Part shown: positions 45,607 to 56,075 of the stretch, piece after piece | How positions within the stretch are numbered: position 1 is the first letter of the stretch | Layout: each line of letters begins with the position of its first letter | Origin: Corynebacterium parakroppenstedtii | Lineage (GTDB): Bacteria; Actinomycetota; Actinomycetes; Mycobacteriales; Mycobacteriaceae | Direction of reading: 5' to 3' | Assembly: GCF_019754935.1 (NCBI RefSeq) | Contig: NZ_JAGSOA010000002.1 | Span: 248,001 to 312,000 of the forward strand | DNA: 64,000 nucleotides | Notes under the pieces: model-generated | The model's database searches: none | Told to the model about the DNA's origin: nothing | Seen by the model: the letters and a program-made list of their open reading frames with translations, nothing else | Position numbers and translations under genes: made by a program

Positions 45607-47364
45607 ATGGCACGTAATGTCGCAGAACAGCTAGTAGATGCCCTAGAAAAGCAGGGCGTTAGCAGAGTGTTCGGCTTGGTGGGCGACAGTCTTAACCCGA
45701 TTGTTGACGCTATCCGGCAAAGTTCAATTGAGTGGGTTCACTGCTATAACGAGGAGTCTGCTGCTTTCGCGGCCGGTGCTCACTCTGTTGTTACCGGTGA
45801 GCTCTCCGTGTGTGCTGGATCGTGTGGTCCGGGTAACACACATATGATTCAGGGGCTGTACGACGCTCACCGCAACGGTGGGAAGGTCCTGGCCCTTGCT
45901 AGCCAGATCCCGTCGAAGGAAATCGGTTCCGGTTTCTTCCAGGAGACGCACCCTGAGAAGCTTTTCGAAGAATGCTCTGGGTACTGCGAATTGGTGAACT
46001 CAGCTGCTCAGGCGGGGCGCTGTATTCACGCTGCTATCCAGTCGACGTTGGCTGGCCACGGTGTGTCCGTGGTGTCCTTCCCCGGTGACATCTCCATGCA
46101 GGAGGCTGTGGAGACCCCGTCGCTGGAAGGTAATTTCTCGGTTCAGAACGGGGAAGTGCACCCCAGCCGGAAGCAGCTCCGCGACCTTGCCGATGCCATT
46201 AACAAGGCTGACAAGGTGACGATGTTCGGCGGTATCGGTTGTGCCGGTGCTCGCGATGAGCTGTTCGCCGTCGCGGAGAAGATTAAGTCGCCTGTCGGGC
46301 ACTCGTATGCCGGCAAGGAAGTTCTGCACTACGACAACCCGTATGACGTCGGCATGTCCGGCCTCCTTGGTTACGGTGCATGTACTGCAGCATTCGACAA
46401 TGCTGACCTTCTGATCTTGGTCGGTACCGACTTCCCCTACACCGACTTCTTGCCGACGACGCCCACCGCGCAGATTGACATTAACGGTGCTCACATTGGT
46501 CGACGCACCCATGTCGAGTACCCGGTTGTCGGCGACGTGAAGTCCACCATGGCGGAGCTGCTCCCGCTGTTGAAGGAAAAGACCGACCGCAGCTTCCTCG
46601 ATTCCATGCTGAAGAAGCAGCAGCGGAACCTGAAGCACGTCATTTCTGCGTACACCAAGAACGTGTCCAAGCACACGCCGATTCACCCCGAATTCCTGGC
46701 GTACAACCTGGACGACTTGGCCGACGACGACGCCATCTTCACTGCCGACACCGGTATGTGCAACGTGTGGCACGCACGCTACATCATGGCCGGCCCGAAC
46801 CGTCGGCTGCTGGCGTCGTACCGCCACGGAACGATGGCGAACGCCTTGCCACAGGCGATCGGCGCACAGGCTGCGGATCGTAAGCGCCAGGTCATTTCGA
46901 TGTCCGGTGATGGTGGGCTCTCCATGCTGATGGGTGAGCTGCTGACGGTGAAGCTCCACCAGCTGCCCATCAAGATGGTGGTCTTCAACAACTCCACGCT
47001 GGGCATGGTCAAGCTCGAGATGATGGTCCAGGGTATCCCCGATTTCGGAACCGACCACGCGAAGTTCAATTACGCTGACATTGCTCGCGCGGTGGGAATC
47101 AAGTCCTACCGTGTGGAGGACCCGAAGGACGTCCGCTCGACACTCCAAGAGGCGCTGGCTCACCCAGGCCCAGTGTTGATTGATGTCCAGACCGATCCGA
47201 ACGCGCTGTCGATCCCGCCGGACATCTCCCTGGAGCAGGTCAGCGGCTTCACCAAGGCTGCTGTTCGCACTGTGCTCGACGGTGGCGTCGGCAAGATGAT
47301 TAACATCGCGAACTCCAACCTGCGTAATATTCCTCGTCCGTCCGGATTTAAGGGAATTGGCTAG
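45607..47364 (+). CDS. pqo: Pyruvate:quinone oxidoreductase
   Basis: A 585-residue thiamine-diphosphate/FAD enzyme that converts pyruvate to acetate, CO2 and quinol, located on the inner face of the membrane. It opens with VAEQLVDALEKQGVSRVFGL and the catalytic Glu in CYNEESAAFAAGAHS. The FAD domain has GRRTHVEYPVVGDVKS, and the ThDP motif is GDGGLSMLMGELLTVKLHQL with NN about 28 residues on (VFNNSTLGMVKLEM). Length is close to C. glutamicum Pqo. The C-terminal segment after 550, which in E. coli PoxB forms the lipid-binding helix, is present (TVLDGGVGKMINIANSNLR). Upstream GGAAGG fits ATG 45607. Confidence 0.94.
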   Translation: MARNVAEQLVDALEKQGVSRVFGLVGDSLNPIVDAIRQSSIEWVHCYNEESAAFAAGAHSVVTGELSVCAGSCGPGNTHMIQGLYDAHRNGGKVLALASQIPSKEIGSGFFQETHPEKLFEECSGYCELVNSAAQAGRCIHAAIQSTLAGHGVSVVSFPGDISMQEAVETPSLEGNFSVQNGEVHPSRKQLRDLADAINKADKVTMFGGIGCAGARDELFAVAEKIKSPVGHSYAGKEVLHYDNPYDVGMSGLLGYGACTAAFDNADLLILVGTDFPYTDFLPTTPTAQIDINGAHIGRRTHVEYPVVGDVKSTMAELLPLLKEKTDRSFLDSMLKKQQRNLKHVISAYTKNVSKHTPIHPEFLAYNLDDLADDDAIFTADTGMCNVWHARYIMAGPNRRLLASYRHGTMANALPQAIGAQAADRKRQVISMSGDGGLSMLMGELLTVKLHQLPIKMVVFNNSTLGMVKLEMMVQGIPDFGTDHAKFNYADIARAVGIKSYRVEDPKDVRSTLQEALAHPGPVLIDVQTDPNALSIPPDISLEQVSGFTKAAVRTVLDGGVGKMINIANSNLRNIPRPSGFKGIG

Positions 47365-47451
47365 TCACGAAATTGCCTACATTTCGTTTAATTTCCCGAT
47401 GAATCTGCATCGGGGCATGGTTTAACGCCACAGTCGGCTAGGCTGGATCGG

Positions 47452-48900
47452 GTGAAATACATCTCCACCCGTGATCCACACCAGTCGCCTGTGGCGTTTT
47501 CCGATATTCTGCTCCGCGGTCTTGCACCCGATGGGGGCCTTTATGTCCCCGAGTCCTACCCGCAGTGGAATTCATCCGATTTATCCCGATTCCGGTCCCT
47601 TCTTCATGACCAAGGATATCCATCCTTAGCTGCGGAAATCATTTCCTATTTTGTCGACGATATTCCGCGCGATGATATCGAGCAGATGACTCAACGGGCT
47701 TATCGTGTTCCTCGGTTTGCGAACCCGAATATTGTGCCGGTCAGTAAGCTGGAGGATGGCCTGTTCATCGGCCATTTGTCTGAAGGCCCAACTGCCGCGT
47801 TTAAAGATATGGCCATGCAGTTGCTGGGTGAACTGTTTGAATATGAATTATCGCGACGCTCCAGCACTTTGAATATTGTGGGCGCGACCTCGGGGGATAC
47901 AGGTTCGTCGGCGGAACATGCGATGCGCGGCCGCCGTGGAATTCGCGTGTTTATGTTGACTCCGCGCGGGCGGATGACACCATTCCAGCAAGCGCAAATG
48001 TTTAGCTTGGATGATCCCAACATCTTTAATATTGCTTTAGATGGTGTATTCGATGATTGTCAGGATGTGGTGAAAGAAATTTCATCAGATGCTGATTTCA
48101 AGGCCGAATTCCATATCGGAGCCGTCAATTCGATCAACTGGGCCAGGCTCATGGCGCAGGTTGTCTACTATGTGGCGTGTTGGATTCGCGCCACCGAGTC
48201 GAATGAGAGCAAAGTCAGCTTCTGCGTGCCCACGGGCAATTTCGGGGACATTTGCGCCGGCCATATCGCGCGGAGCATGGGTCTGCCCATCGACCAACTC
48301 ATTGTCGCGACAAATGAGAACGATGTCTTAGATGAATTCTTCCGCACGGGTAGCTACCGGGTGCGGTCAGCGCGTGAGACTTTAGCGACGTCGAGCCCCT
48401 CGATGGATATTTCTCGGGCGTCCAACTTCGAGCGATTTATTTTCGACGTTCTGGGGCGCGACGTTGCCCGCACCGCGGACCTGTTCGGCAAGAGAGTTCG
48501 TGAGGGCGGTTTTGATCTCTCAGATGACTCGGCTTTCCCATCGGTGGCGGATAAATTTGGTTTCCGCTCCGGGAAGTCGACCCATGCTGACCGCTTAGCG
48601 ACGATCAAACGCGTGCATGATGAGTATGGCGTCGATATTGACCCGCACACCGCTGATGGCGTGACCGTGGCGTGGCAGCAGAGAGAGGCGGTCCACACGC
48701 CGATTGTCTGCCTGGAGACAGCGTTACCGGTGAAGTTTGCTGACACGATGCGGGAGGCTTTAGGCGAGGAGCCGGAAACGCCAGAGCGCTTTGCTGACAT
48801 CATGCAGGGTGGCCGGCATGTGGCTGATCTGCCGAATGACGCTAACGCGGTGAAGGGCTTCATTCGCGAGTCCATAGCCAAGTCTGATGTGACGAATTAG
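47452..48900 (+). CDS. thrC: Threonine synthase
   Basis: A 482-residue PLP enzyme (GTG start) that converts O-phosphohomoserine to threonine. The N terminus KYISTRDPHQSPVAFSDIL and LAPDGGLYVPESYP are typical. The PLP lysine is in GPTAAFKDMAMQLLGE, and the phosphate-binding loop in GATSGDTGSSAEHAM. The longer form matches the type of C. glutamicum and E. coli, not the shorter plant-like class. It follows pqo by 87 bases with a possible weak hairpin (47395-47414) between them, so shared transcription is uncertain. A strong bidirectional terminator follows. Confidence 0.95.
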   Translation: MKYISTRDPHQSPVAFSDILLRGLAPDGGLYVPESYPQWNSSDLSRFRSLLHDQGYPSLAAEIISYFVDDIPRDDIEQMTQRAYRVPRFANPNIVPVSKLEDGLFIGHLSEGPTAAFKDMAMQLLGELFEYELSRRSSTLNIVGATSGDTGSSAEHAMRGRRGIRVFMLTPRGRMTPFQQAQMFSLDDPNIFNIALDGVFDDCQDVVKEISSDADFKAEFHIGAVNSINWARLMAQVVYYVACWIRATESNESKVSFCVPTGNFGDICAGHIARSMGLPIDQLIVATNENDVLDEFFRTGSYRVRSARETLATSSPSMDISRASNFERFIFDVLGRDVARTADLFGKRVREGGFDLSDDSAFPSVADKFGFRSGKSTHADRLATIKRVHDEYGVDIDPHTADGVTVAWQQREAVHTPIVCLETALPVKFADTMREALGEEPETPERFADIMQGGRHVADLPNDANAVKGFIRESIAKSDVTN

Positions 48901-48940
48901 CCTCACGGCTGGGGATTAGATGATCCCCTGGAAGACATAG

Positions 48941-48983
48941 AAAACCCGTTGCCCTCGTTGATATGCGAGGACAACGGGTTTTT
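48941..48983. terminator. Bidirectional terminator between thrC and glnA1
   Basis: AAAACCCGTTG pairs with CAACGGGTTTT, with an inner CCTCG/CGAGG stem. A-rich and T-rich ends on both sides make it suited to stop both convergent transcripts. Confidence 0.85.
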
Positions 48984-49022
48984 CGCGTGCTAGCTGCTGC
49001 TAGCTGGCTGTGCCCTGGCCGT

Positions 49023-50459
49023 TTAGCAGTCGTAGTACATTTCGAACTCTTGCGGGGTCGGACGCAAGCGTACCGGCGAGATCTCGTTATCGAACTTGTA
49101 CTTGAGGTACGTATCCAGCAGGTCTTCGGTGAAGACGTCGCCCTCGGTGAGGAAGTCGTGGTCCTTCTCCAGGGAAGCCAGAGCTGCCTCGAGGCTGGTC
49201 GGAGCCTGAGGAATGTCAGCGGCCTCCTCGGGCGGAAGCTCGTAGAGGTCTTTGTCAACCGGAGCGTGCGGCTCGATGCGGTTCTTGATGCCGTCCAAGC
49301 CGGCCATCATCATCGCGGCGAAACCGAAGTAGGGGTTACCCGTCGGGTCCGGTGCACGGAATTCGACGCGCTTTGCCTTCGGGTTGGATCCGGAGATCGG
49401 AATACGGATCGCTGCCGAGCGGTTACGCTGCGAGTACACTAAGTTGATGGGGGCCTCGAAGCCAGGAACCAGGCGGTGGTAGGAGTTCAGCGTGGGGTTG
49501 GTGAATGCCAACACTGAACCAGCGTGCTTCAGGATGCCGCCGATGTAGTAGCGGGCGGTGTCGGACAGTCCGCCGTAGCCAGCCTCGTCGTAGAACAGCG
49601 GCGAGCCGTCCTTCCAGAGTGACTGGTGAGCGTGCATGCCCGAACCGTTGTCACCGGCGAGGGGCTTCGCCATGAAGGTGGCGGACTTGCCTTCCTGCCA
49701 TGCGGTGTTCTTGATGATGTACTTGAATGTCTGCAGGTCATCGGCAGCGTGGAGCAGGGTGTTGAACTTGTAGTTGATTTCCTGCTGTCCACCGGTACCG
49801 ACCTCGTGGTGAGCGCGCTCAAGCTCAAAACCAGCGTTGATCAGGTTGCGGGACATGTCGTCGCGGAGATCCTGGAAGTGATCGTACGGAGCGACGGGGA
49901 AGTAGCCACCCTTGATGCGGGTCTTGTAGCCGAGGTTCTCGGACCCGTCACGCTCTTCTTCCGCGCCTCGGTTCCACCAGCCCTCGACGGAATCAACTTC
50001 GTAGAAAGCGTTGTTGATGTCGGTGCTGTACCGGACGGAATCGAAGATATAGAATTCAGCTTCAGCGCCGAAGAAGCAGGTGTCAGCGATGCCGGTGGAG
50101 GCGAGGTACTCTTCTGCCTTGCGGGCAACGTTACGTGGGTCACGGGAGAAGGCTTCGCCAGTCAGCGGATCGTGGACGAAGAACTTCATGTTCAGCGTCT
50201 TCGCTTTGCGGAACGGATCTAGCTGGGCCGTTGCCAGGTCTGGCATGAGGGCCATGTCGGATTCGTCGATAGTGGTGAATCCTCGGACGGATGAACCATC
50301 GAAAGCGAGTCCTTCGTTGATGACGTCTTCATCGAAAGCATCGGCTGGAATGGTGAAGTGCTGCTCGACGCCGGGGACATCCGTGAAGCGAATGTCGACG
50401 AACTCGACGTCGTTATCTTTGATGTATGTGGTGACATCTTCAGCATTAGTGAAAGCCAC
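49023..50459 (-). CDS. glnA1: Glutamine synthetase type I (adenylylation-regulated)
   Basis: The 478-residue main glutamine synthetase making glutamine from glutamate, ammonia and ATP. Signatures are [40 protein letters not shown], the ATP region [20 protein letters not shown] and [16 protein letters not shown]. The adenylylation site is intact, Tyr406 in [11 protein letters not shown], so GlnE at 40598-43978 can modify it. GTG 50459 follows GGAGT. The promoter region holds the palindrome ACTTTAAAGT (50526-50535), a candidate regulatory element, not matched to a known AmtR box. Confidence 0.97.
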   Translation of the reverse strand: MAFTNAEDVTTYIKDNDVEFVDIRFTDVPGVEQHFTIPADAFDEDVINEGLAFDGSSVRGFTTIDESDMALMPDLATAQLDPFRKAKTLNMKFFVHDPLTGEAFSRDPRNVARKAEEYLASTGIADTCFFGAEAEFYIFDSVRYSTDINNAFYEVDSVEGWWNRGAEEERDGSENLGYKTRIKGGYFPVAPYDHFQDLRDDMSRNLINAGFELERAHHEVGTGGQQEINYKFNTLLHAADDLQTFKYIIKNTAWQEGKSATFMAKPLAGDNGSGMHAHQSLWKDGSPLFYDEAGYGGLSDTARYYIGGILKHAGSVLAFTNPTLNSYHRLVPGFEAPINLVYSQRNRSAAIRIPISGSNPKAKRVEFRAPDPTGNPYFGFAAMMMAGLDGIKNRIEPHAPVDKDLYELPPEEAADIPQAPTSLEAALASLEKDHDFLTEGDVFTEDLLDTYLKYKFDNEISPVRLRPTPQEFEMYYDC

Positions 50460-50525
50460 TGTGACTCCTCGCAGATTTCTCTCGGTCGGTCGGGAATATC
50501 TGTAAGTGACCGAGCATTACTTTCC

Positions 50526-50535
50526 ACTTTAAAGT
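50526..50535. promoter_or_regulatory. Palindrome upstream of glnA1
   Basis: ACTTTAAAGT is an exact 10-bp palindrome 67 bases upstream of the glnA1 start, flanked by CTTTCC and AAAGG that extend it with mismatches. It could be an operator for nitrogen control or a chance AT palindrome in a promoter. It does not match the AmtR consensus as I know it. Confidence 0.3.
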
Positions 50536-50714
50536 AAAGGTGTTGCTCTGGGGATAAAGATATGTTTCGTTAATGTTACGTCCTGGACAGACGTGTTCTC
50601 CTCCACAAAAGTGGGGGTGCTGGCACGGTGGGGGCGATAGTGAGGGTGCCGGTAACGGCGAACTTACGACAAGCCAGGTGCCGTGGAGAATGTGCGACAG
50701 GTAAAGTGCGTCCT

Positions 50715-51260
50715 ATGGCAAAGGATCGGGCACGCGAGCGGAAGAACAATCAGCGATCAGAGCGCACGAGTTGGCTTGAAGGGCCACAAATTCCCGGCGA
50801 AAACGATGGGCTTGTTCAGTCTCGATGGCCCGGTGAAAAACTGGGGCTGACAAAGTCAGGCTCGGGGTCGCAAGCGTCGATTATGCGACGGTGCGGGGGA
50901 GTGGTCCTGGATTGGCTCGTGTCCATGGCCATCACAGGAATCCTGTTTTACATCGTGGGGCCCAGGCCGAGCGACGGAAAACAAACCGAACTGGTGTGGG
51001 GCAATTTTGCCGCCACGACGAACATCATCGTTTACGTCGTTGTCGGGATCATCTCTGTATGGCTTTTCGCGCGCACCCCGGGCCAGCTGATGCTCGGGAT
51101 GGGGGTTGCGCGAGTAGATCAGCGTGATGCCCGGGTCGGCTTGTGGCGCGCAGTTGTCCGCACCCTCTTGACGATCTTTATTCTCCCGGCAGCGATCTGC
51201 GACTCAGACCTGCGGGGCATGCATGACCGTGCAACCGGGACTGTGGTGATTAGGGCGTAG
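50715..51260 (+). CDS. RDD-family membrane protein
   Basis: A 181-residue protein with a basic, hydrophilic N terminus of about 60 residues and an RDD domain. The first helix region begins RRCGGVVLDWLVSMAITGIL (the RxxxxxxD pattern), a second helix lies at NIIVYVVVGIISVWLFARTP, and the conserved TPGQLMLGMGVARVDQ precedes LRGMHDRATGTVVIRA, where DRATGT is the third hallmark. RDD proteins are proposed transporters or ion exchangers; function here unknown. ATG 50715 is favoured over upstream in-frame starts. It stands between glnA1 and DUF4191, as in M. tuberculosis Rv2219A-Rv2220. Confidence 0.88.
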   Translation: MAKDRARERKNNQRSERTSWLEGPQIPGENDGLVQSRWPGEKLGLTKSGSGSQASIMRRCGGVVLDWLVSMAITGILFYIVGPRPSDGKQTELVWGNFAATTNIIVYVVVGIISVWLFARTPGQLMLGMGVARVDQRDARVGLWRAVVRTLLTIFILPAAICDSDLRGMHDRATGTVVIRA

Positions 51261-51263
51261 CAC

Positions 51264-52034
51264 TTAGTGCTTGTTTCGCTGTGCAGCCCGACGTGCCCGG
51301 CGGTTCATTCCCTTTTGCACCTTGGCTTGGTTCGGGATGGGGCCCTTCGGCATTCCCATGTTGCCGCGGACATTGTCCAGGGACTCGATTCGGCTGGCCA
51401 ATGAGTCCACTTCTTGCTTCTTAATGTTGCGAGGCAGCCTCATCAAGTGGCGCTGCAGCTTCTTGATGGGGACTTCGTCCTCACCCTCGCCTGACACCAC
51501 CTCGTAGATGGGGGTATCGCCGACGATGCGGGCAAGGCGACGGCGCTCCTTATCCATCATGGGCTTGATCCGCTGTTTTTCTCCTTCACCAACGAGGACA
51601 ACACCGGGTGTGCCGACAACACGGTGAACAAGATCCATGTGGTTGTTGACTTGGACACCCTGTTTGGTGACCCATTTCATGCCGACGCCGTCACGCATGT
51701 TGTCCAGCGCCCATCCGGCAGCACCGGCTTGTCCAGATGCGCGATCGTAAACCGACCGTTGCAATCGCCGGCTGAAAACAAGCATCGCAAGAGTGGCGCC
51801 GAGAATAAGGCCGATGATTAACCACAGCCACTTGTTGCCCCACACGAAACCGAGCAGGAAAAGTAGGACAGCAGGCAGCAGGAGAGCCAGCAGCATGTAG
51901 GGGATGAGCTTATTGTCCTGCTTGCGCTGGATGTTGAAAGCCTGCCACATCTGGCTGCGTGTTTGTTTACGCTGTGCCCGTTTAGCGGAGCGCTGGGCCT
52001 TCTTTTCTTCCTTTGCGCGGTCGTTCTTCGCCAT
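51264..52034 (-). CDS. DUF4191 membrane protein
   Basis: A 256-residue protein with a lysine-rich N terminus, two adjacent helices (LIPYMLLALLLPAVLLFLLG, then WLWLIIGLILGATLAMLVFS) and a basic cytoplasmic domain with the conserved phrases GWALDNMRDGVGMKWVTKQG and HRVVGTPGVVLVGEG. This is the actinobacterial DUF4191 family (Rv2219). It is encoded directly upstream in transcription order from nothing on its strand until lipA, which lies 47 bases before it, so lipB-lipA-DUF4191 is probably one unit. Function unknown; constant linkage to lipoate genes suggests an envelope or lipoylation-related role but this is inference. Confidence 0.88.
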   Translation of the reverse strand: MAKNDRAKEEKKAQRSAKRAQRKQTRSQMWQAFNIQRKQDNKLIPYMLLALLLPAVLLFLLGFVWGNKWLWLIIGLILGATLAMLVFSRRLQRSVYDRASGQAGAAGWALDNMRDGVGMKWVTKQGVQVNNHMDLVHRVVGTPGVVLVGEGEKQRIKPMMDKERRRLARIVGDTPIYEVVSGEGEDEVPIKKLQRHLMRLPRNIKKQEVDSLASRIESLDNVRGNMGMPKGPIPNQAKVQKGMNRRARRAAQRNKH

Positions 52035-52081
52035 ACGTTCAGGATAGGCGATGGATGTCCGGTCGGTGGAATCAGTGAGCG

Positions 52082-53125
52082 TTAACGAGCGCCAACTGGT
52101 GTCTCGCGGCTGGCTCCGTACTTGGACAGCAGGGTGGAGGCTTCCTGAGAAGCAGTATCGTCGATGCCCTCGCCCAGGTGCCGTAGATTAGCGGAGAGCT
52201 CTTCGCCGCGTGCCTTGATCGCCTGCGCATACAGCCGGCCCGCACGGTAGGAGGACCGCACCAACGGCCCAGCCATCACACCAGCAAACCCAAGGTCATG
52301 CCCATAATCGCGGTACATAACGAACTCTTCGGGTTTCACCCACCTCTCGATGGGGTGATGCAGGTTAGACGGGCGGAGGTACTGCGTCACCGTCAGGATG
52401 TCGCATCCGGCATCGCGGAGGTCGCGCATGGCGGATTTCACCTCGTCAACCGTTTCACCCATCCCAAGGATCAGGTTTGATTTGGTGACCAAGCCGAAAT
52501 CACGCGCCTGGCGGATGACATCCAGGCTTCGTTCATAACGGAACGCAGGGCGGATGCGCTTAAAAATGCGGGGCACAGTCTCCAAGTTGTGGGCAAACAC
52601 TTCCGGCCGAGCCTCAAACACGGTCTGAAGAAGATCGGGCTTACCCGAAAAATCGGGGGTGAGGTTCTCGATGCCGGTGTTGGGGTTGAGTTTGTGGATT
52701 TGCCGGACAACCTCGGCGTATAACCACGCACCCTCGTCGGGCAGATCATCACGCGTAACCCCGGTGATGGTGGAGTAGCGCAACCCAATCTCACGGACAT
52801 TTTCTGCGACGCGACGAGGTTCGTCCTCATCGAGTGGCTCGGGACGGCCAGATTTAATGTCGCAGAAGTCGCAACGGCGGGAACAGGTATCGCCACCAAT
52901 GAGGAAGGTGGCCTCACGGTCTTCCCAGCACTCGTGGATGTTGGGGCATCCTGCTTCCTGGCAGACGGTGTGAAGGCCAGCGCCTTTGACGCGTTTCTTC
53001 ATGTCGCGGAATTCGGGGCCCATGGTTGCGGTAGTCCGGATCCACCGCGGTTTCGCTTCAATGGGGGTTTGGGCGTTCCGTGCTTCGATGCGGAGAAGTC
53101 GTCGTCCGTTCGGTGCAACTGCCAT
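52082..53125 (-). CDS. lipA: Lipoyl synthase
   Basis: A 347-residue radical SAM enzyme that inserts two sulfurs into octanoyl groups on lipoyl domains. The auxiliary cluster motif is [13 protein letters not shown] and the radical SAM cluster is [15 protein letters not shown]. The C-terminal [10 protein letters not shown] carries the Arg-Ser-Ser-Tyr element that ligates the auxiliary cluster. ATG 53125 ([19 protein letters not shown]) is chosen over ATG 53161. It is cotranscribed with lipB (39 bases upstream) and supplies the E2 protein encoded nearby. Confidence 0.97.
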   Translation of the reverse strand: MAVAPNGRRLLRIEARNAQTPIEAKPRWIRTTATMGPEFRDMKKRVKGAGLHTVCQEAGCPNIHECWEDREATFLIGGDTCSRRCDFCDIKSGRPEPLDEDEPRRVAENVREIGLRYSTITGVTRDDLPDEGAWLYAEVVRQIHKLNPNTGIENLTPDFSGKPDLLQTVFEARPEVFAHNLETVPRIFKRIRPAFRYERSLDVIRQARDFGLVTKSNLILGMGETVDEVKSAMRDLRDAGCDILTVTQYLRPSNLHHPIERWVKPEEFVMYRDYGHDLGFAGVMAGPLVRSSYRAGRLYAQAIKARGEELSANLRHLGEGIDDTASQEASTLLSKYGASRETPVGAR

Positions 53126-53164
53126 GTCTTCTACCTTATTTTTGAGTGTGTCGTCGTACACATC

Positions 53165-53941
53165 CTACTGAACTTTGATGCGCTTATGTCCATCGTCAGG
53201 AATTGTGCTGGTAGTGAGCGGTTGTGTTCCGTCCAGCGCCGCGATAAGAGAGTCCCGTACGAGACCGACGATGTCACGGGGGCGGATATCGCGTCCGAGT
53301 TCTTCTGTCAGGGTTGTTACCCCGGCGTCACTGATGCCACACGGGACGATGTGGTTAAAGGGGTCTAGCGAGTTATCGCAATTGAGAGCGAAACCGTGCA
53401 TGGTAACTCCGCGCGTCACTCGTAACCCTATGGCCGCTATTTTCCGCTCCGGACGCAGTTCTCCGCGGACGACGTCGGTGGGCAGCCACACCCCTGACCG
53501 CCCTTCAACGCGCCCAGCGCTGGTCACACCCAGGGTGTGGCACGTGGTGATGAGGGCTTCTTCCAGGCGCCGTACATAATCGACGACATCGAGGGGTTGG
53601 GCTAACCGAATGATTGGGTATCCCACCAGCTGTCCCGGTCCGTGCCACGTGATGCGCCCACCTCGGTCAATACGGATGAGCGGCGTGTCGTCATTGTCAG
53701 GGAGATCTTCCGGTTGTGTCCGTTTCCCCGCTGTGTACGTCGCGGGGTGTTCGAGGAACAACAACTTGTCGATGCCACGGTCGGGTTCGTCACGTGTGGC
53801 GCCAGCCGCATCAGCCCGTTGTTGAGCGTATTCGGCTTGCCGATGCCACATCTCCATATAGTCAACTTGTCCGAGCCATTCGACGTCGTAGTCGGTGTCA
53901 ACAGCTCGAATGGATCCTTGCTGATAACCCATGTGGTTCAT
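53165..53941 (-). CDS. lipB: Octanoyltransferase (lipoyl(octanoyl) transferase)
   Basis: A 258-residue LipB transferring octanoate from acyl carrier protein to lipoyl domains. The family core is [60 protein letters not shown] and [17 protein letters not shown]; the catalytic Cys and Lys are in PCGI and [11 protein letters not shown] 53941 gives [13 protein letters not shown] 53932 and longer forms are possible. Upstream in transcription order is the E2 gene (54055-55872), 113 bases away. Confidence 0.94.
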   Translation of the reverse strand: MNHMGYQQGSIRAVDTDYDVEWLGQVDYMEMWHRQAEYAQQRADAAGATRDEPDRGIDKLLFLEHPATYTAGKRTQPEDLPDNDDTPLIRIDRGGRITWHGPGQLVGYPIIRLAQPLDVVDYVRRLEEALITTCHTLGVTSAGRVEGRSGVWLPTDVVRGELRPERKIAAIGLRVTRGVTMHGFALNCDNSLDPFNHIVPCGISDAGVTTLTEELGRDIRPRDIVGLVRDSLIAALDGTQPLTTSTIPDDGHKRIKVQ

Positions 53942-54054
53942 CGTACGCGTGTGGCCGGCCCCCAAATGAGGCCGGCCACACGTTGACGCTGACGTGCTGG
54001 TCACACGGTGTCGCGCAGATTTAGAGCGGACCCGCGTGTCGCAGCATTCGGGAT

Positions 54055-55872
54055 TTAGAGGTCAAGATCACCCTCGAAATTAGCTGTCTCGAGGCGATCG
54101 CGAACAGTGGTTATGAACCGCCCTGCGTCTGCACCGTCGACGATCTGGTGATCGTAGGTCAGAGGCAGCAGCACCATCTGACGGATGGCAATCGCTTCAG
54201 AACCGTCGGATGTCGGGACGACGGACGGCCGCTTCACGATCGCGCCGGTCCCCATCATGGCTGCCTGTGGCGGTACCAGGATCGGGGTGTCTGTCAGTGC
54301 GCCTTCTGAACCAATGTTGGTGATGGTGAAGGTGCCGCCGGTGAGATCGTTTGGCTTCAGCTTGTTAGTCCGTGCCCGGTCGGCGATGTCGGCGATTGCT
54401 GCAGCCAGTTCTGGCAACGTCATGTCCTGAGCGTTGTGAATGACCGGTGAGAGCAGGCCAGCTTCCGTATCGACGGCGATTCCTAGGTTGACCTTGTCGT
54501 GATAGGTCATTTCCTTGGTCTCAGCGTTGTAGGATGCATTGACATTCGGGTGGGAAATGAGCGCTTCGACAACGGCCTTCGCGAAGAAGGGGAGGTAAGT
54601 GAGGTTGACGCCGTACTTCTCCTTGAACGCTGGCTTCGACGCCTTGCGTAGTGCAGCGACGTCGGTCATATCGACCTCGTGGACCTGCGTTAACTGCGCG
54701 GACGAGTGGAGGGATTCCAGCGTCTTCGATGCGGTCAGCGAGCGAATACGGTTGACCTTTTGGGTCGTGCCGATCAACTCTGCCTTCTTCGGATCGACGC
54801 GCTTGGTGGACCATGCTGCACGCGGACCGTCCTGCGCCGGCTTCTCGTCTGCATTTCCGCTTGTCGACGACGTGTCCGGTGCGGCCTTCGCCTTCTCGGC
54901 GGCGGCAAGAACGTCCTGCTTGCGGATCCGTCCACCGACTCCGGAGCCTTCAACTGTGGTGAGATCAACGCCGTGCTTCTCCGCCAGCTTTCGTACCAGC
55001 GGGGTCACGTACGGGAGCTTGCCACCCGTGTTGACCTTGGTCGACGGGCGAGTAGCGGGCTCCTCCCGATCGGGCGCGCTGGCGGACGATGCCTTAGGCG
55101 ATGCCGTTTCGGAGCTGGTGGCGGAGTCCGAGGTGTCCTTGGCCTCATCAGTCTTCTCGCTCTTAGAGGGCTCAGGCTCGGACTTGTCCTCAGGCTTGGT
55201 TTCCTCAGACTTCTTGTCAGCCTTGTCGTCAGAGCTGCTGGAAGCGGCGTTGGCGTCGCCGATGCGGGCGATGACCGATCCGACGTCGACGGTGTCGTCT
55301 TCCTCGGCAAGGACTTCGACGAGGGTACCGGCCACAGGGGAGGGGATTTCGGTGTCGACTTTGTCGGTGGAGACCTCCAACAGCGGTTCGTCGACTTCAA
55401 CTTCGTCGCCGACGCTCTTGAGCCACTGGGTAATGGTTCCTTCGGTGACGGACTCGCCGAGCTCGGGCATTTCAACGTCGGTGGCCTCGCCCGAACCGGA
55501 ACCGCTCGAACCGGAGCTAGAGGACTTCTGCGACTGCTCGCCCTCCGAAGAGCTCTTCTCCTCAGCGCCGGAATCACCAGAGCCAGAATCGGACGACTCC
55601 GACGCACCACTGTCGTCGCTGCTGGTGTCGTCGCCCTCTTCACCGATCTCTGCGATGACCTCGCCGACCTCGACCGTGTCGTCTTCGTCGGCAATAATTT
55701 TTGTCAACACACCAGCAACGGGTGAAGGAATCTCGGTGTCGACCTTGTCGGTCGAAACCTCCAGAAGTGGTTCGTCGACAGCGACGGTGTCACCTACTTG
55801 TTTGAGCCACGTGGTGACCGTGCCTTCGGTGACGGATTCGCCGAGTTCGGGCATCTCAACAGAGAACGCCAT
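54055..55872 (-). CDS. sucB: Dihydrolipoamide acyltransferase (E2) with two lipoyl domains
   Basis: A 605-residue E2 of 2-oxo acid dehydrogenase complexes. Lipoyl domain 1 has its modified lysine at Lys43 and domain 2 at Lys171, each in [13 protein letters not shown], joined by a Ser/Gly/Glu-rich linker. A peripheral subunit-binding domain begins [19 protein letters not shown] with [14 protein letters not shown]. The catalytic domain ends with His575 and Asp579 in [13 protein letters not shown]. In corynebacteria this E2 acts for pyruvate dehydrogenase and OdhA carries its own E2 domain; so AceF is an equally good name. Linkage to lipB and lipA fits lipoylation in the same operon. Two near-identical lipoyl repeats are a source of sequence similarity, not a separate repeat element. 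Confidence 0.95.
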   Translation of the reverse strand: MAFSVEMPELGESVTEGTVTTWLKQVGDTVAVDEPLLEVSTDKVDTEIPSPVAGVLTKIIADEDDTVEVGEVIAEIGEEGDDTSSDDSGASESSDSGSGDSGAEEKSSSEGEQSQKSSSSGSSGSGSGEATDVEMPELGESVTEGTITQWLKSVGDEVEVDEPLLEVSTDKVDTEIPSPVAGTLVEVLAEEDDTVDVGSVIARIGDANAASSSSDDKADKKSEETKPEDKSEPEPSKSEKTDEAKDTSDSATSSETASPKASSASAPDREEPATRPSTKVNTGGKLPYVTPLVRKLAEKHGVDLTTVEGSGVGGRIRKQDVLAAAEKAKAAPDTSSTSGNADEKPAQDGPRAAWSTKRVDPKKAELIGTTQKVNRIRSLTASKTLESLHSSAQLTQVHEVDMTDVAALRKASKPAFKEKYGVNLTYLPFFAKAVVEALISHPNVNASYNAETKEMTYHDKVNLGIAVDTEAGLLSPVIHNAQDMTLPELAAAIADIADRARTNKLKPNDLTGGTFTITNIGSEGALTDTPILVPPQAAMMGTGAIVKRPSVVPTSDGSEAIAIRQMVLLPLTYDHQIVDGADAGRFITTVRDRLETANFEGDLDL

Positions 55873-56075
55873 GGTGGAAGTCTCCTCTAAAATAAGCGAT
55901 AGTTAAGAAGTCAACGCAGATCTGTGACGCTGATCGTTGAAACGTGTCATGAGGATCTGATTACGGCATGACTTTACGTGCTCCCACAATACCGTGGCTT
56001 CTCCTCAGACGCGCCTTGGCCGTCAAAATCTGGCTAAAGTTACCTGGATATGGGGGAGGGTCTACAGTAGGAACC

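Noticed and set aside
46000..47163. A 387-codon open frame antisense to pqo
   Set aside because: It is a shadow of the GC-rich third positions of pqo and has no domain pattern or ribosome site.
47395..47414. Hairpin CCCGATG/CATCGGG between pqo and thrC
   Set aside because: No T-run follows and the stem is only 7 bp; it may be a weak terminator or leader structure but support is too thin.
54055..55872. Internal repeats in the E2 gene as a possible mobile or CRISPR repeat
   Set aside because: The repeats are the two homologous lipoyl domains of one protein, differing in sequence and far apart; no spacer-like pattern exists.
54599..55906. Long open frames antisense to the E2 gene (up to 435 codons)
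   Set aside because: They mirror the Ser/Glu/Gly-rich and repeated lipoyl segments of E2; the antisense translation is low-complexity and matches no family, and the E2 is clearly coding.
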